5,738 nt of DNA. Origin: Polaromonas sp. YR568 (GTDB lineage Bacteria; Pseudomonadota; Gammaproteobacteria; Burkholderiales; Burkholderiaceae). The stretch lies in NCBI GenBank assembly GCA_945871335.1, contig CAMBWM010000156.1, positions 1 through 5,738 of the forward strand, read 5' to 3'. Numbering within the stretch: the stretch's first letter is position 1; the number at the start of each line of letters is the position of its first letter. Below, one piece after another: positions 1 through 5,571 of the stretch. A program made the position numbers and the translations under genes. A model generated the notes under the pieces. The model was not told where the DNA came from, made no database searches, and worked only from the letters and a program-made list of their open reading frames with translations.

Positions 1-242
1 GGCTGATCGTCCTGTTGATCGTCGTCATGGTGTTCGGCACCAAGAAACTCAAAAACATTGGTGGCGACCTCGGCGGTGCTGTCAAGGGCTTCAAGGACGG
101 CATAAAAGATGGCGGTCAGACGCCGGCTGCTGACGACGCTGCAACCACCGCCGCTGCTCAGGTTACCGCACCGGCCGCCGCCGCGGCTGCCCCGGTGCCA
201 GACCCCAACACCATTGACGTGCAAGCGCGTCAAAAAAGCTGA
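1..242 (+). CDS. tatA: Sec-independent protein translocase subunit TatA (3' part)
   Basis: TatA forms the size-variable pore or membrane-weakening assembly of the twin-arginine translocase in the inner membrane. The 5' end, with the start codon and most of the membrane helix, lies outside the window; the reading frame runs from base 3. The visible part begins in the end of the hydrophobic helix ([10 protein letters not shown]), followed by the hallmark hinge FGTKKL and the glycine-rich amphipathic helix ending [10 protein letters not shown]. The rest is an Ala/Pro-rich acidic tail of low complexity, as is common for TatA. TatB instead carries a GPEKLP hinge, and the next gene has that, so this one is TatA. 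It stops at TGA 240-242, 67 bp before tatB, with no terminator between them, which fits one tatABC transcript. An in-frame TTG at 15 is inside the membrane helix and is not a real start. Confidence 0.93.
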   Translation, partial: LIVLLIVVMVFGTKKLKNIGGDLGGAVKGFKDGIKDGGQTPAADDAATTAAAQVTAPAAAAAAPVPDPNTIDVQARQKS

Positions 243-309
243 TCAGGCTTTTCCTTGAACTTCTTAAGCCACCAACAGCAAGCCGCTTTATGCGCTGGCG
301 TGGACTGAC

Positions 310-792
310 GTGATTGATCTCGGCGTTTCGAAAATTGCGTTGATTGGCGCCGTGGCCTTGATCGTGATCGGGCCTGAAAAGTTGCCACGTTTGGCTCGTA
401 CTGTGGGTGCTTTGTTGGGCAAGGCTCAACGTTACGTGGCCGATGTCAAAAATGAGGTCAATCGTTCGATGGAGCTCGATGAGCTCAAAAAGATGAAAGA
501 GAACATTGAGGGCGCTGCCCGTGATGTTGAAAGTTCGGTGCAAACCACCACCAGTGATTTTGAAAAAACCTGGGCCGAAACTACTTCGCTGGCCGCTGAC
601 GTGAGCACCACTGAAGCAACCGGCATGATCAGCTTTCCAGAATATAAACACCCGGGTAAAAACTGGCGACTCAAGCAAGGCGCTACGCCGCAGTGGTTCA
701 AGTCACGCTCTGGGGTTAGAACCAAAGCGCTGTCTGGCGCGGCACGGGTTGCCCGTTACCGGCCCAAATCCAGCGCCAGCAGTTCTATTTGA
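310..792 (+). CDS. tatB: Sec-independent protein translocase subunit TatB
   Basis: TatB joins TatC in the receptor that binds twin-arginine signal peptides at the inner membrane. The 160-residue product starts at GTG 310 with MIDLGVSK, has one membrane helix at about residues 4-21, the TatB hinge GPEKLP (21-26), and a long amphipathic or coiled region to about residue 75. A variable stretch (76-108) leads into a basic, aromatic-rich tail (109-152, including KNWR and [11 protein letters not shown]). I recall a similar tail from other Comamonadaceae TatB proteins, but no function for it is known to me. GTG is chosen because the membrane helix begins at once and no in-frame ATG precedes it. No clear Shine-Dalgarno sequence is seen, so initiation may depend on translation of tatA. 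Residue 8, Glu in E. coli TatB, is Lys here. Confidence 0.95.
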   Translation: MIDLGVSKIALIGAVALIVIGPEKLPRLARTVGALLGKAQRYVADVKNEVNRSMELDELKKMKENIEGAARDVESSVQTTTSDFEKTWAETTSLAADVSTTEATGMISFPEYKHPGKNWRLKQGATPQWFKSRSGVRTKALSGAARVARYRPKSSASSSI

Positions 793-810
793 GCGGGATC
801 CGATTTTTCC

Positions 811-1611
811 ATGAGCGACACCCCCAAAGACAAGCCTGACGAACTCGCAGGCTCTGAGCAACCTTTTGTGCAGCATCTGATGGAGCTGCGCGACCGCATG
901 CTCAAGGCGGTGCTTGCCATCGGCGTTGCCGCGGCTGTGCTGGCGATGTTTCCCGGCCCAGGCGCTTTGTATGACCTGATGGCGGCGCCATTGATTGCCA
1001 CCTTGCCCAAGGGTGCAACGCTGATCGCCACCAATGTGATCTCGCCTTTCGTCGTGCCCATCAAAATCTTGTTTATGGCAGCCTTCATGATCGCGCTGCC
1101 CGTGGTGCTTTACCAGGTTTGGGCTTTTGTGGCGCCAGGGCTCTACAGCCATGAGAAAAAATTGGTGCTGCCGCTGGTGGTCTCCAGCACCTTGTTGTTT
1201 TTCTTTGGCGTGGCTTTTTGCTACTACTTTGTGTTTGGCCAGGTGTTCGGCTTTATCCAGAGTTTTGCGCCCAAGTCCATCACCGCGGCACCAGATATTG
1301 AGGAATACCTCAACTTTGTGATCGGTATGTTTTTAGCCTTCGGACTTGCATTTGAAGTGCCTATTGCTGTTATTTTGCTGGTGCGCATGGGCGTTTTGAC
1401 AGTGGCACAGCTGCGTGAGTACCGGGGCTACTTCTGGGTGCTGGCTGCAGTGGGTACGGCGCTAGTGACACCGCCCGATGCCGGCTCGATGCTGATGCTG
1501 CTGGGTGTGGTGGGTGGCCTGTACGAAGTCGGCATTGTGGCCGCCCAGATTTTTGTCAAGCACACCAAGGCACCCGAGCCTGCAGCCGAAGACAGCACCG
1601 TCCAACCCTGA
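811..1611 (+). CDS. tatC: Sec-independent protein translocase subunit TatC
   Basis: TatC is the six-helix inner-membrane core of the Tat translocase and carries the primary binding site for the twin-arginine motif. The 266-residue product has the usual length. Helices are visible near residues 30-50, 78-105, 118-145, 166-191, 205-219 and 226-249. Conserved elements include HLMELRDR with Glu25 (E. coli Glu15), YQVWAFVAPGLYSHEKK with Phe106 and Glu115 (E. coli Phe94 and Glu103, part of the signal-peptide site), FEVP with Glu182 (E. coli Glu170) and the TPPD motif (220-223). These correspondences come from aligning by eye. The gene follows tatB by 18 bp in the standard order. The ribosome binding site is weak (GGGA 795-798, 12 bases from ATG). 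Translation ends in an acidic tail, and the neighbouring protease gene converges on it. Confidence 0.97.
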   Translation: MSDTPKDKPDELAGSEQPFVQHLMELRDRMLKAVLAIGVAAAVLAMFPGPGALYDLMAAPLIATLPKGATLIATNVISPFVVPIKILFMAAFMIALPVVLYQVWAFVAPGLYSHEKKLVLPLVVSSTLLFFFGVAFCYYFVFGQVFGFIQSFAPKSITAAPDIEEYLNFVIGMFLAFGLAFEVPIAVILLVRMGVLTVAQLREYRGYFWVLAAVGTALVTPPDAGSMLMLLGVVGGLYEVGIVAAQIFVKHTKAPEPAAEDSTVQP

Positions 1612-1620
1612 CCGTGCCCC

Positions 1621-1644
1621 GCCCTCTCGGGCTCAAGCCTTTTT
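1621..1644 (+). terminator. Weak intrinsic terminator-like hairpin after tatC
   Basis: Ten bases after the tatC stop codon GCCC (1621-1624) can pair with GGGC (1629-1632) around a TCTC loop. An alternative small stem pairs GGC (1630-1632) with GCC (1637-1639) directly before a run of five T (1640-1644). The stems are short (3-4 bp), so termination may be only partial. The place, in a 36-bp gap between convergent genes, is where a terminator is expected. Read on the minus strand, the hairpin lacks a T run, so it does not obviously serve the protease gene. Confidence 0.35.
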
Positions 1645-1647
1645 GTA

Positions 1648-2793
1648 TTAACGTGGCATCGCAGGGCGCTGGCGTTTGCCCGGCGTGACCGCCAAAGCCA
1701 GTATGTCGTTTTGTCGCTGCAGCTTGAAGTTCTCGCTCACGCCTGGTTTGAGTGCGGCCACGGCACTGAGTAACTCAGACACAGTGCGCACCTGCACGCT
1801 GCCCACCGCAACGATGACATCACCCGGGCGGATGCCGGCTGCAGCGGCCGGACCGTTTTGCAGCACGCCAGTAATGATCACGCCGCTTTTGGCGGACAGG
1901 TTGAAGGTCTTGATCATTTCGCCCGTTAAATCCTGCGGCTCGACGCCGATCCAGCCCCGTGTGACCTGACCGTCCTTGAGAATACTCTCGAGCACCTGCT
2001 TTGCAGTCGAGACCGGAATGGCAAATCCGATGCCCATGGAGCCGCCAGAACGGGAAAAAATAGCGGTGTTGATGCCTAGCAGACGGCCCTGGGTGTCGAC
2101 CAGCGCGCCGCCGGAATTGCCCGGGTTGATAGCGGCGTCGGTTTGAATAAAATTTTCAAAAACATTGATGCCTAACTGGTTGCGGCCCAGTGCGCTGACG
2201 ATGCCGCTGGTAACGGTCTGACCGACGCCGAACGGGTTGCCAATGGCCAGCACCTGATCGCCGATTTCCAGCGACTCTGAGCTACCCAGCACGATAACCG
2301 GCAGCGCGTCCAACTCGATCTTCAAAATCGCCAGATCGGTTTCCGGGTCAGTCCCGATGATTTTGGCGCGCGCCTTGCGCGAGTCGTTCAAGATCACTTC
2401 GATGTCGTCAGCGCCGGCGATCACATGGTTGTTGGTAAGAATGTAGCCGCTGGGGCTGACGATGACGCCGCTGCCCAGGCCGACTTGCGGCTCGGTGCGT
2501 GACTGGTCGCCAAAGAAATAACGAAACCAGGGGTCTTCTTTGCCTTGCGAGCGTGCGGCGACCTTGCTGGCGTTGATGCTGACCACTGCCCCAGAGGCTG
2601 CTTTGGCAGCCCCCCGCAGGCTGCCGGGCCCGCCGCCCGCCGGTCGGTTGTTGGTGTCGGCTGGAGCCTCGAAGATGGCGACGGCCGCTTCTCCAGGGCG
2701 TGCTATCCACTGGGGCTTGAGGCTGACGAGCACAAAATAAACTGCCAGCAGCACAGTGACAACTTGAGAAAACAACAGCCAATATTTGCGCAT
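1648..2793 (-). CDS. HtrA/Deg-family S1C serine protease, membrane-anchored, one PDZ domain (DegS-like architecture)
   Basis: This is a periplasmic serine endopeptidase of envelope protein quality control. With the start at 2793 it has 381 residues. An uncleaved-looking membrane anchor lies at about 3-25 (MRKYWLLFSQ onward), then a Pro/Gly/Ala-rich linker (about 30-65). The trypsin-like domain (about 68-275) has the catalytic triad His123 (TNNHVI), Asp153 (TDLAIL) and Ser227 (GNSGGA). A single PDZ domain follows (about 280-368, GWIGVEPQDL onward), then a short basic tail. One PDZ plus an anchor matches DegS rather than DegP or DegQ, which have two PDZ domains and a cleaved signal. Orthology to E. 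coli DegS and a role in a sigmaE pathway are not shown. In-frame upstream starts (ATG 2808, TTG 2823) are less likely: neither has a ribosome binding site, and a TACAAT -10-like box (2812-2807) overlaps the first. The gene is divergent from nif3 and convergent with tatC. Confidence 0.93.
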   Translation of the reverse strand: MRKYWLLFSQVVTVLLAVYFVLVSLKPQWIARPGEAAVAIFEAPADTNNRPAGGGPGSLRGAAKAASGAVVSINASKVAARSQGKEDPWFRYFFGDQSRTEPQVGLGSGVIVSPSGYILTNNHVIAGADDIEVILNDSRKARAKIIGTDPETDLAILKIELDALPVIVLGSSESLEIGDQVLAIGNPFGVGQTVTSGIVSALGRNQLGINVFENFIQTDAAINPGNSGGALVDTQGRLLGINTAIFSRSGGSMGIGFAIPVSTAKQVLESILKDGQVTRGWIGVEPQDLTGEMIKTFNLSAKSGVIITGVLQNGPAAAAGIRPGDVIVAVGSVQVRTVSELLSAVAALKPGVSENFKLQRQNDILALAVTPGKRQRPAMPR

Positions 2794-2910
2794 GATGAGA
2801 GAGTCCATTGTAAAAATCGGCAAGGGTTTTAGCCCGCATCGCCAGAGCCTTTATTCTCACCGATCACGCGGCGCCTGAGCGAGCCCCCGATAATCAAACC
2901 AAGCCACTTC

Positions 2911-2917
2911 AGGAAGG
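2911..2917 (+). promoter_or_regulatory. Shine-Dalgarno sequence of the nif3-like gene
   Basis: AGGAAGG lies 8 bases before ATG 2926. It decides for this start over the second in-frame ATG at 2938, which has no such sequence. Confidence 0.75.
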
Positions 2918-2925
2918 ACTGCCGC

Positions 2926-3732
2926 ATGAATGAACCGATGAAACCGTCCGGCGGTGTTTCGCGTGGCGAATTGCTGCGCGCTTTTGACGCTTTGCTGCAG
3001 CCCGAGCGTTTCAAGGATTTCGGGCCCAACGGTTTGCAAGTTGAAGGCCGTGAGCGTGTCAAGCGCATCGTTTCTGGCGTGACGGCCAGTCTGGCGCTGA
3101 TCGATGCGGCTGTGGCTTGCAAGGCCGACGCTATTTTTGTACACCATGGCTTGTTTTGGCGCGGGCAAGACGGCCGCGTCACCGGCTGGATGAAGCAGCG
3201 CCTGGCATTGCTACTGGCGCATGACATCAATCTCTATGCCTATCACTTGCCTTTGGATGCCCATCCGGAGTTGGGTAACAACGCCCAACTTGGCCGCGTT
3301 CTTGGCCTGTCAGTTGTTGCGGGCGAAGCCGGGCGTTTTGGCGACAACGGCTTGGGCTTTTTGGGTCAGCGCACTGATGGCGCGGCATTTGACAGCCCTG
3401 CCAGCCTGGCCGAACATGTGTCAGGGGCCTTGGGTCGCCAAGTGGTGTGCGTAGAAGCTGCGGCCGCAGCAGGTCAGCCCTTGCGCCGGATTGCCTGGTG
3501 CAGCGGCGGTGCGCAAGGTTACTTTGAGGCGGCTGTGGCCGCCGGCGCTCAAGCCTTTATCACCGGCGAAATCTCGGAGCCCCAAGCGCATCTGGCACGG
3601 GAGATGGGCGTGACTTTCATTGCCTGCGGCCACCATGCGTCTGAGCGCTATGGCGCGCCTGCTGTCGCTTCGCATTTGGCGTCTCAGCTGGACCTGAGCC
3701 ATCAGTTCATCGACATCGATAATCCGGCCTGA
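2926..3732 (+). CDS. Nif3/YbgI-family (DUF34) dinuclear metal-centre protein
   Basis: The product has 268 residues and belongs to the widespread NIF3/DUF34 family (E. coli YbgI), toroidal hexamers with a two-metal site. Family annotation as 'GTP cyclohydrolase 1 type 2 homolog' is historical. The true role is unsettled, and proposals include metal handling. Ligand residues are visible: His73-His74 in VHHGLFW, Asp111 in YHLPLDAH, and His236 and Glu240 in CGHHASERYG. The order and spacing match YbgI His63, His64, Asp101, His215 and Glu219. Other family marks are GPNGLQVEG near the N-terminus, the GNN motif at 118-120 and ITGE at 212-215. The protein appears intact, cytoplasmic and without signal peptide. 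A strong ribosome binding site supports the start. pdxA begins 3 bp after its stop codon, so the two are probably one transcription unit. The link to pdxA, if any, is unknown. Confidence 0.95.
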   Translation: MNEPMKPSGGVSRGELLRAFDALLQPERFKDFGPNGLQVEGRERVKRIVSGVTASLALIDAAVACKADAIFVHHGLFWRGQDGRVTGWMKQRLALLLAHDINLYAYHLPLDAHPELGNNAQLGRVLGLSVVAGEAGRFGDNGLGFLGQRTDGAAFDSPASLAEHVSGALGRQVVCVEAAAAAGQPLRRIAWCSGGAQGYFEAAVAAGAQAFITGEISEPQAHLAREMGVTFIACGHHASERYGAPAVASHLASQLDLSHQFIDIDNPA

Positions 3733-3735
3733 CCC

Positions 3736-4788
3736 ATGACCAATGCGTTGCCTTTTCTCATCACCATGGGCGATGCCGCCGGTATCGGCCCCGAAATTAT
3801 TGCCAAGGCATTCGCCGATGCGCCATCAGACACCGCTGGCTGTGTGGTGGTGGGCGATGTGGCGGTGCTGCGCCGTGCCGCCGCCCTGGTGGCGACGGTT
3901 CGTCCTGGCCAACTGCCTCTTTGCGTCGCTGAGTTGATCCATCCTGGTGACGTGTCCGCCTTACCGCCACGGTGTATCGGCGTTTGGCCTGCCGGCAATT
4001 TGCCGGCGCCACCAGCCTACGGGCAAATCAGCGCCGATTCGGGACGCGCTGCCGGTGAGTGCATCCTGGCCGCAGCCGGTGCCGTCTTCTCGGGCCAGGC
4101 CCGGGGCATGGTCACCGCACCAATCCACAAGGAGGCATTGGCGGCTGCCGGCGGCCCTTTTGCGAATTTCCCCGGTCACACTGAAATACTGCAGGCCCAG
4201 GCGGCCAGTTTCACGGGCAAGACCATCGCAGAGCTGCCTGTGCGCATGATGCTGGCCAGCCCCGAACTGCGCACCGTGCTGGTCAGCATTCATGTCTCGC
4301 TGCGCGAGGCGATTGAGGCTGTGCGTTTTGAGGCCGTGCTCCAGACTTTGCGCATCACCCATGCCGCGCTTGGGTTGGTATTGGACCGCCCGCCCCGGCT
4401 GGGCGTTGCCGGCCTGAACCCTCACGCCGGTGAGGGTGGGCTCTTCGGACGCGAAGAAATCGAGGTGATTGGGCCCGCCATTGCTGCGGCCAAGGCCGAA
4501 GGCATTTTGGCCAGCGGGCCATTTCCACCCGATACCGTGTTCATGCGTGCCCGTACCACTGCCGAGCACCCTGGCGAGTTCGATGTGGTGGTGGCCATGT
4601 ACCACGACCAAGGTCTGATTCCGGTGAAATATTTGGGCATGGAGCAGGGCGTCAACGTCACCCTGGGCTTGCCCTTGCTGCGCACCAGCCCAGACCACGG
4701 CACTGCTTTTGACATTGCCGGCAGCGGCCGAGCAGACGCCGCCAGCCTCCTGGCGGCAATCCGCATGGCTCGCACCCTGGGTAGATAG
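3736..4788 (+). CDS. pdxA: 4-hydroxythreonine-4-phosphate dehydrogenase (PdxA family)
   Basis: PdxA oxidises 4-phosphohydroxy-L-threonine with NAD(P)+. The product decarboxylates to 3-amino-2-oxopropyl phosphate, which PdxJ uses for pyridoxine 5'-phosphate in the cytoplasm. The 350-residue protein is slightly longer than the E. coli enzyme (about 330). It shows ITMGDAAGIGPEI (9-21), VTAPIHKEAL (126-135), and the three metal ligands His148 (FPGHTE), His186 (SIHVSL) and His290 (MYHDQGLIPVKY). It also has GLNPHAGEGG (226-235) and RTSPDHGTAFDIAG (316-329). No catalytic residue seems missing. A PdxA2-type enzyme acting on 4-phospho-D-threonate or erythronate has the same fold and motifs. No DUF1537 kinase partner is present, so PdxA proper is the better call. 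No Shine-Dalgarno sequence precedes ATG 3736; with the nif3 stop only 3 bp away, translational coupling is likely. Confidence 0.93.
   Translation: MTNALPFLITMGDAAGIGPEIIAKAFADAPSDTAGCVVVGDVAVLRRAAALVATVRPGQLPLCVAELIHPGDVSALPPRCIGVWPAGNLPAPPAYGQISADSGRAAGECILAAAGAVFSGQARGMVTAPIHKEALAAAGGPFANFPGHTEILQAQAASFTGKTIAELPVRMMLASPELRTVLVSIHVSLREAIEAVRFEAVLQTLRITHAALGLVLDRPPRLGVAGLNPHAGEGGLFGREEIEVIGPAIAAAKAEGILASGPFPPDTVFMRARTTAEHPGEFDVVVAMYHDQGLIPVKYLGMEQGVNVTLGLPLLRTSPDHGTAFDIAGSGRADAASLLAAIRMARTLGR
3991..4007. repeat. 17-bp perfect palindrome inside pdxA
   Basis: GCCGGCAA (3991-3998), a single central T (3999), and TTGCCGGC (4000-4007) form a perfect inverted repeat in the coding sequence (codons for Pro-Ala-Gly-Asn-Leu-Pro-Ala). 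With almost no loop it fits a two-fold protein site better than an RNA hairpin. It may be a by-product of codon choice in a GC-rich gene. Confidence 0.5.
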
Positions 4789-4791
4789 GGC

Positions 4792-4821
4792 TTGAAAACC
4801 GGCTTGCCGCTCCGCTACAAT
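4792..4821 (+). promoter_or_regulatory. Sigma70-type promoter for petABC
   Basis: TTGAAA (4792-4797) and TACAAT (4816-4821) are separated by 18 bp. Both match the -35 and -10 consensus well, and the context GCTACAATC is common in promoters of Burkholderiales. It lies 4 bp after the pdxA stop codon. Transcription would start near 4828, giving a petA leader of about 45 bases. This suggests the bc1 operon is transcribed independently of nif3-pdxA, with possible read-through because no terminator is seen after pdxA. Confidence 0.6.
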
Positions 4822-4843
4822 CGCGGGTTGACCCTTATATGCA

Positions 4844-4867
4844 TTTTTCAAGCGAGTTCTTGAAGGA
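4844..4867 (+). promoter_or_regulatory. Leader hairpin covering the petA ribosome binding site (fourU-like)
   Basis: TTCAAG (4847-4852) and CTTGAA (4859-4864) are perfect inverted repeats around the 6-base loop CGAGTT. In RNA the stem extends by two U-G pairs (4846-4865 and 4845-4866) and one U-A pair (4844-4867), for nine pairs in all. The Shine-Dalgarno sequence GAAGGA (4862-4867) is then fully paired, opposite the U run 4844-4848. Pairing of a U run with a purine-rich ribosome binding site is the hallmark of fourU thermometers. Whether it acts as a thermosensor is inference; as DNA, the dyad could also be an operator. Confidence 0.45.
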
Positions 4868-4872
4868 ATTTC

Positions 4873-5508
4873 ATGACCCAAGCCAGCGTTAATTCAAGCC
4901 TTGTGGACTCTGAAGGAGCCGCAGTGGACCAGCAAAAAAGAAACTGGATAGTCGCAACCTGCGCGGTTGGCGGTGCCGGCGTTGCCGCGGTGGCCGTGCC
5001 CTTTGTGAGCACCTTCCAGCCTTCAGAGCGGGCCAGAGCCGCCGGCGCGGCGGTCGAGGTGGACATTTCCGCCCTCAAGCCAGGTGAAAAATTAACGGTT
5101 GAATGGCGTGGCAAGCCTGTCTGGATCATCAAGCGCACGCCTGAGCAAATCGCGGCACTGACCAAGGCGGAAAGCCAGCTGGCCGACCCCCAATCCAAGC
5201 GCAACCCTGATGAACTGACGCCGGCTTACGCCCGTAACGACAACCGCTCCATCAAACCCGAAGTCATGGTTGCTGTGGGCATTTGTTCGCACTTGGGCTG
5301 CTCGCCGGTGGACAAATTTCAAACGGGTGGTCAGGCATCGCTCCCTGACGACTGGCAGGGCGGCTTTTTGTGCCCTTGCCATGGTTCGACCTTCGATATG
5401 GCGGGTCGCGTTTACAAAAACAAGCCTGCCCCCGACAACCTGGAGGTGCCGCCGCATATGTACCTCTCGGAAAGCCGGTTGCTGATTGGCGAAGATAAAA
5501 AGGCCTAA
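4873..5508 (+). CDS. petA: Ubiquinol-cytochrome c reductase Rieske iron-sulfur subunit
   Basis: This subunit of complex III carries electrons from quinol to cytochrome c1 through a periplasmic 2Fe-2S domain. The 211-residue product has a Tat-type anchor: Lys22-Arg23-Asn-Trp, then a hydrophobic helix (about 25-46), then the hinge region rich in Ala (about 51-60). Cluster box 1 is CSHLGC (138-143) and box 2 is CPCHGS (167-172). By homology the ligands are Cys138, His140, Cys167 and His170, and the disulfide is Cys143-Cys169. The residue two after Ser172 is Phe174 where high-potential Rieske proteins such as that of Rhodobacter have Tyr. The chosen ATG has GAAGGA 5 bases upstream. An in-frame GTG at 4924 with AAGGAG upstream would give a 194-residue protein that keeps the whole anchor, so the true start is open. 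petB follows after 63 bp. Confidence 0.96.
   Translation: MTQASVNSSLVDSEGAAVDQQKRNWIVATCAVGGAGVAAVAVPFVSTFQPSERARAAGAAVEVDISALKPGEKLTVEWRGKPVWIIKRTPEQIAALTKAESQLADPQSKRNPDELTPAYARNDNRSIKPEVMVAVGICSHLGCSPVDKFQTGGQASLPDDWQGGFLCPCHGSTFDMAGRVYKNKPAPDNLEVPPHMYLSESRLLIGEDKKA
4913..4926 (+). promoter_or_regulatory. Possible second ribosome binding site and GTG start within petA
   Basis: AAGGAG (4913-4918) is a better Shine-Dalgarno match than the upstream one and sits 5 bases before an in-frame GTG (4924-4926). Starting there gives MDQQKRNW, a short n-region directly before the Tat-type anchor. TGAAGGA occurs at both sites (4861-4867 and 4911-4917), 50 bases apart. Confidence 0.4.
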
Positions 5509-5525
5509 GGCTTATCAGGACCATC

Positions 5526-5543
5526 CCTGCGTATCTCCGCAGG
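5526..5543 (+). other. Hairpin in the petA-petB gap
   Basis: CCTGCG (5526-5531) pairs perfectly with CGCAGG (5538-5543) around the loop TATCTC. An outer GGAC (5518-5521) and GTCC (5548-5551) could add a second stem across a bulge. No T run follows, so it is not an intrinsic terminator. It may be a processing or stability element between the two messages, or chance. Confidence 0.35.
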
Positions 5544-5571
5544 TCCCGTCCTCTATTTAGTAGGAACTGTT

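Noticed and set aside
246..270. GGCTT...AAGCC inverted repeat between tatA and tatB
   Set aside because: Five pairs around a 15-base loop, without a T run, is too weak to call a terminator or attenuator.
290..313. Mini-frame ATG..TGA (MRWRGLT) whose stop overlaps the tatB GTG start
   Set aside because: The GTGA overlap looks like translational coupling, but the ATG has no ribosome binding site and a frame this short is easily chance.
163..1152. Several minus-strand open frames over tatB and tatC
   Set aside because: They overlap confidently identified Tat genes, show no recognisable domain, and arise from codon bias on the opposite strand.
2794..2823. Longer protease start sites (TTG 2823, ATG 2808)
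   Set aside because: Neither has a ribosome binding site, and the extra 5-10 residues do not look like a signal-peptide n-region. The start at 2793 directly before the membrane anchor fits better.
2889..2894. GATAAT as a -10 box for the nif3-like gene
   Set aside because: No sequence like TTGACA lies 16-18 bp upstream, so it is not enough to call a promoter.
4804..4833. TTGCCG (4804) and TTGACC (4828) as alternative -35 boxes for petA
   Set aside because: TTGCCG is only 6 bp from TACAAT, and TTGACC has no -10-like sequence 16-18 bp downstream.
3961..4881. Long open frame (306 codons) on the minus strand across pdxA
   Set aside because: It is fully antisense to a gene with clear family motifs, resembles no family I know, and is rich in residues expected from the complement of GC-rich codons. 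It is a shadow.
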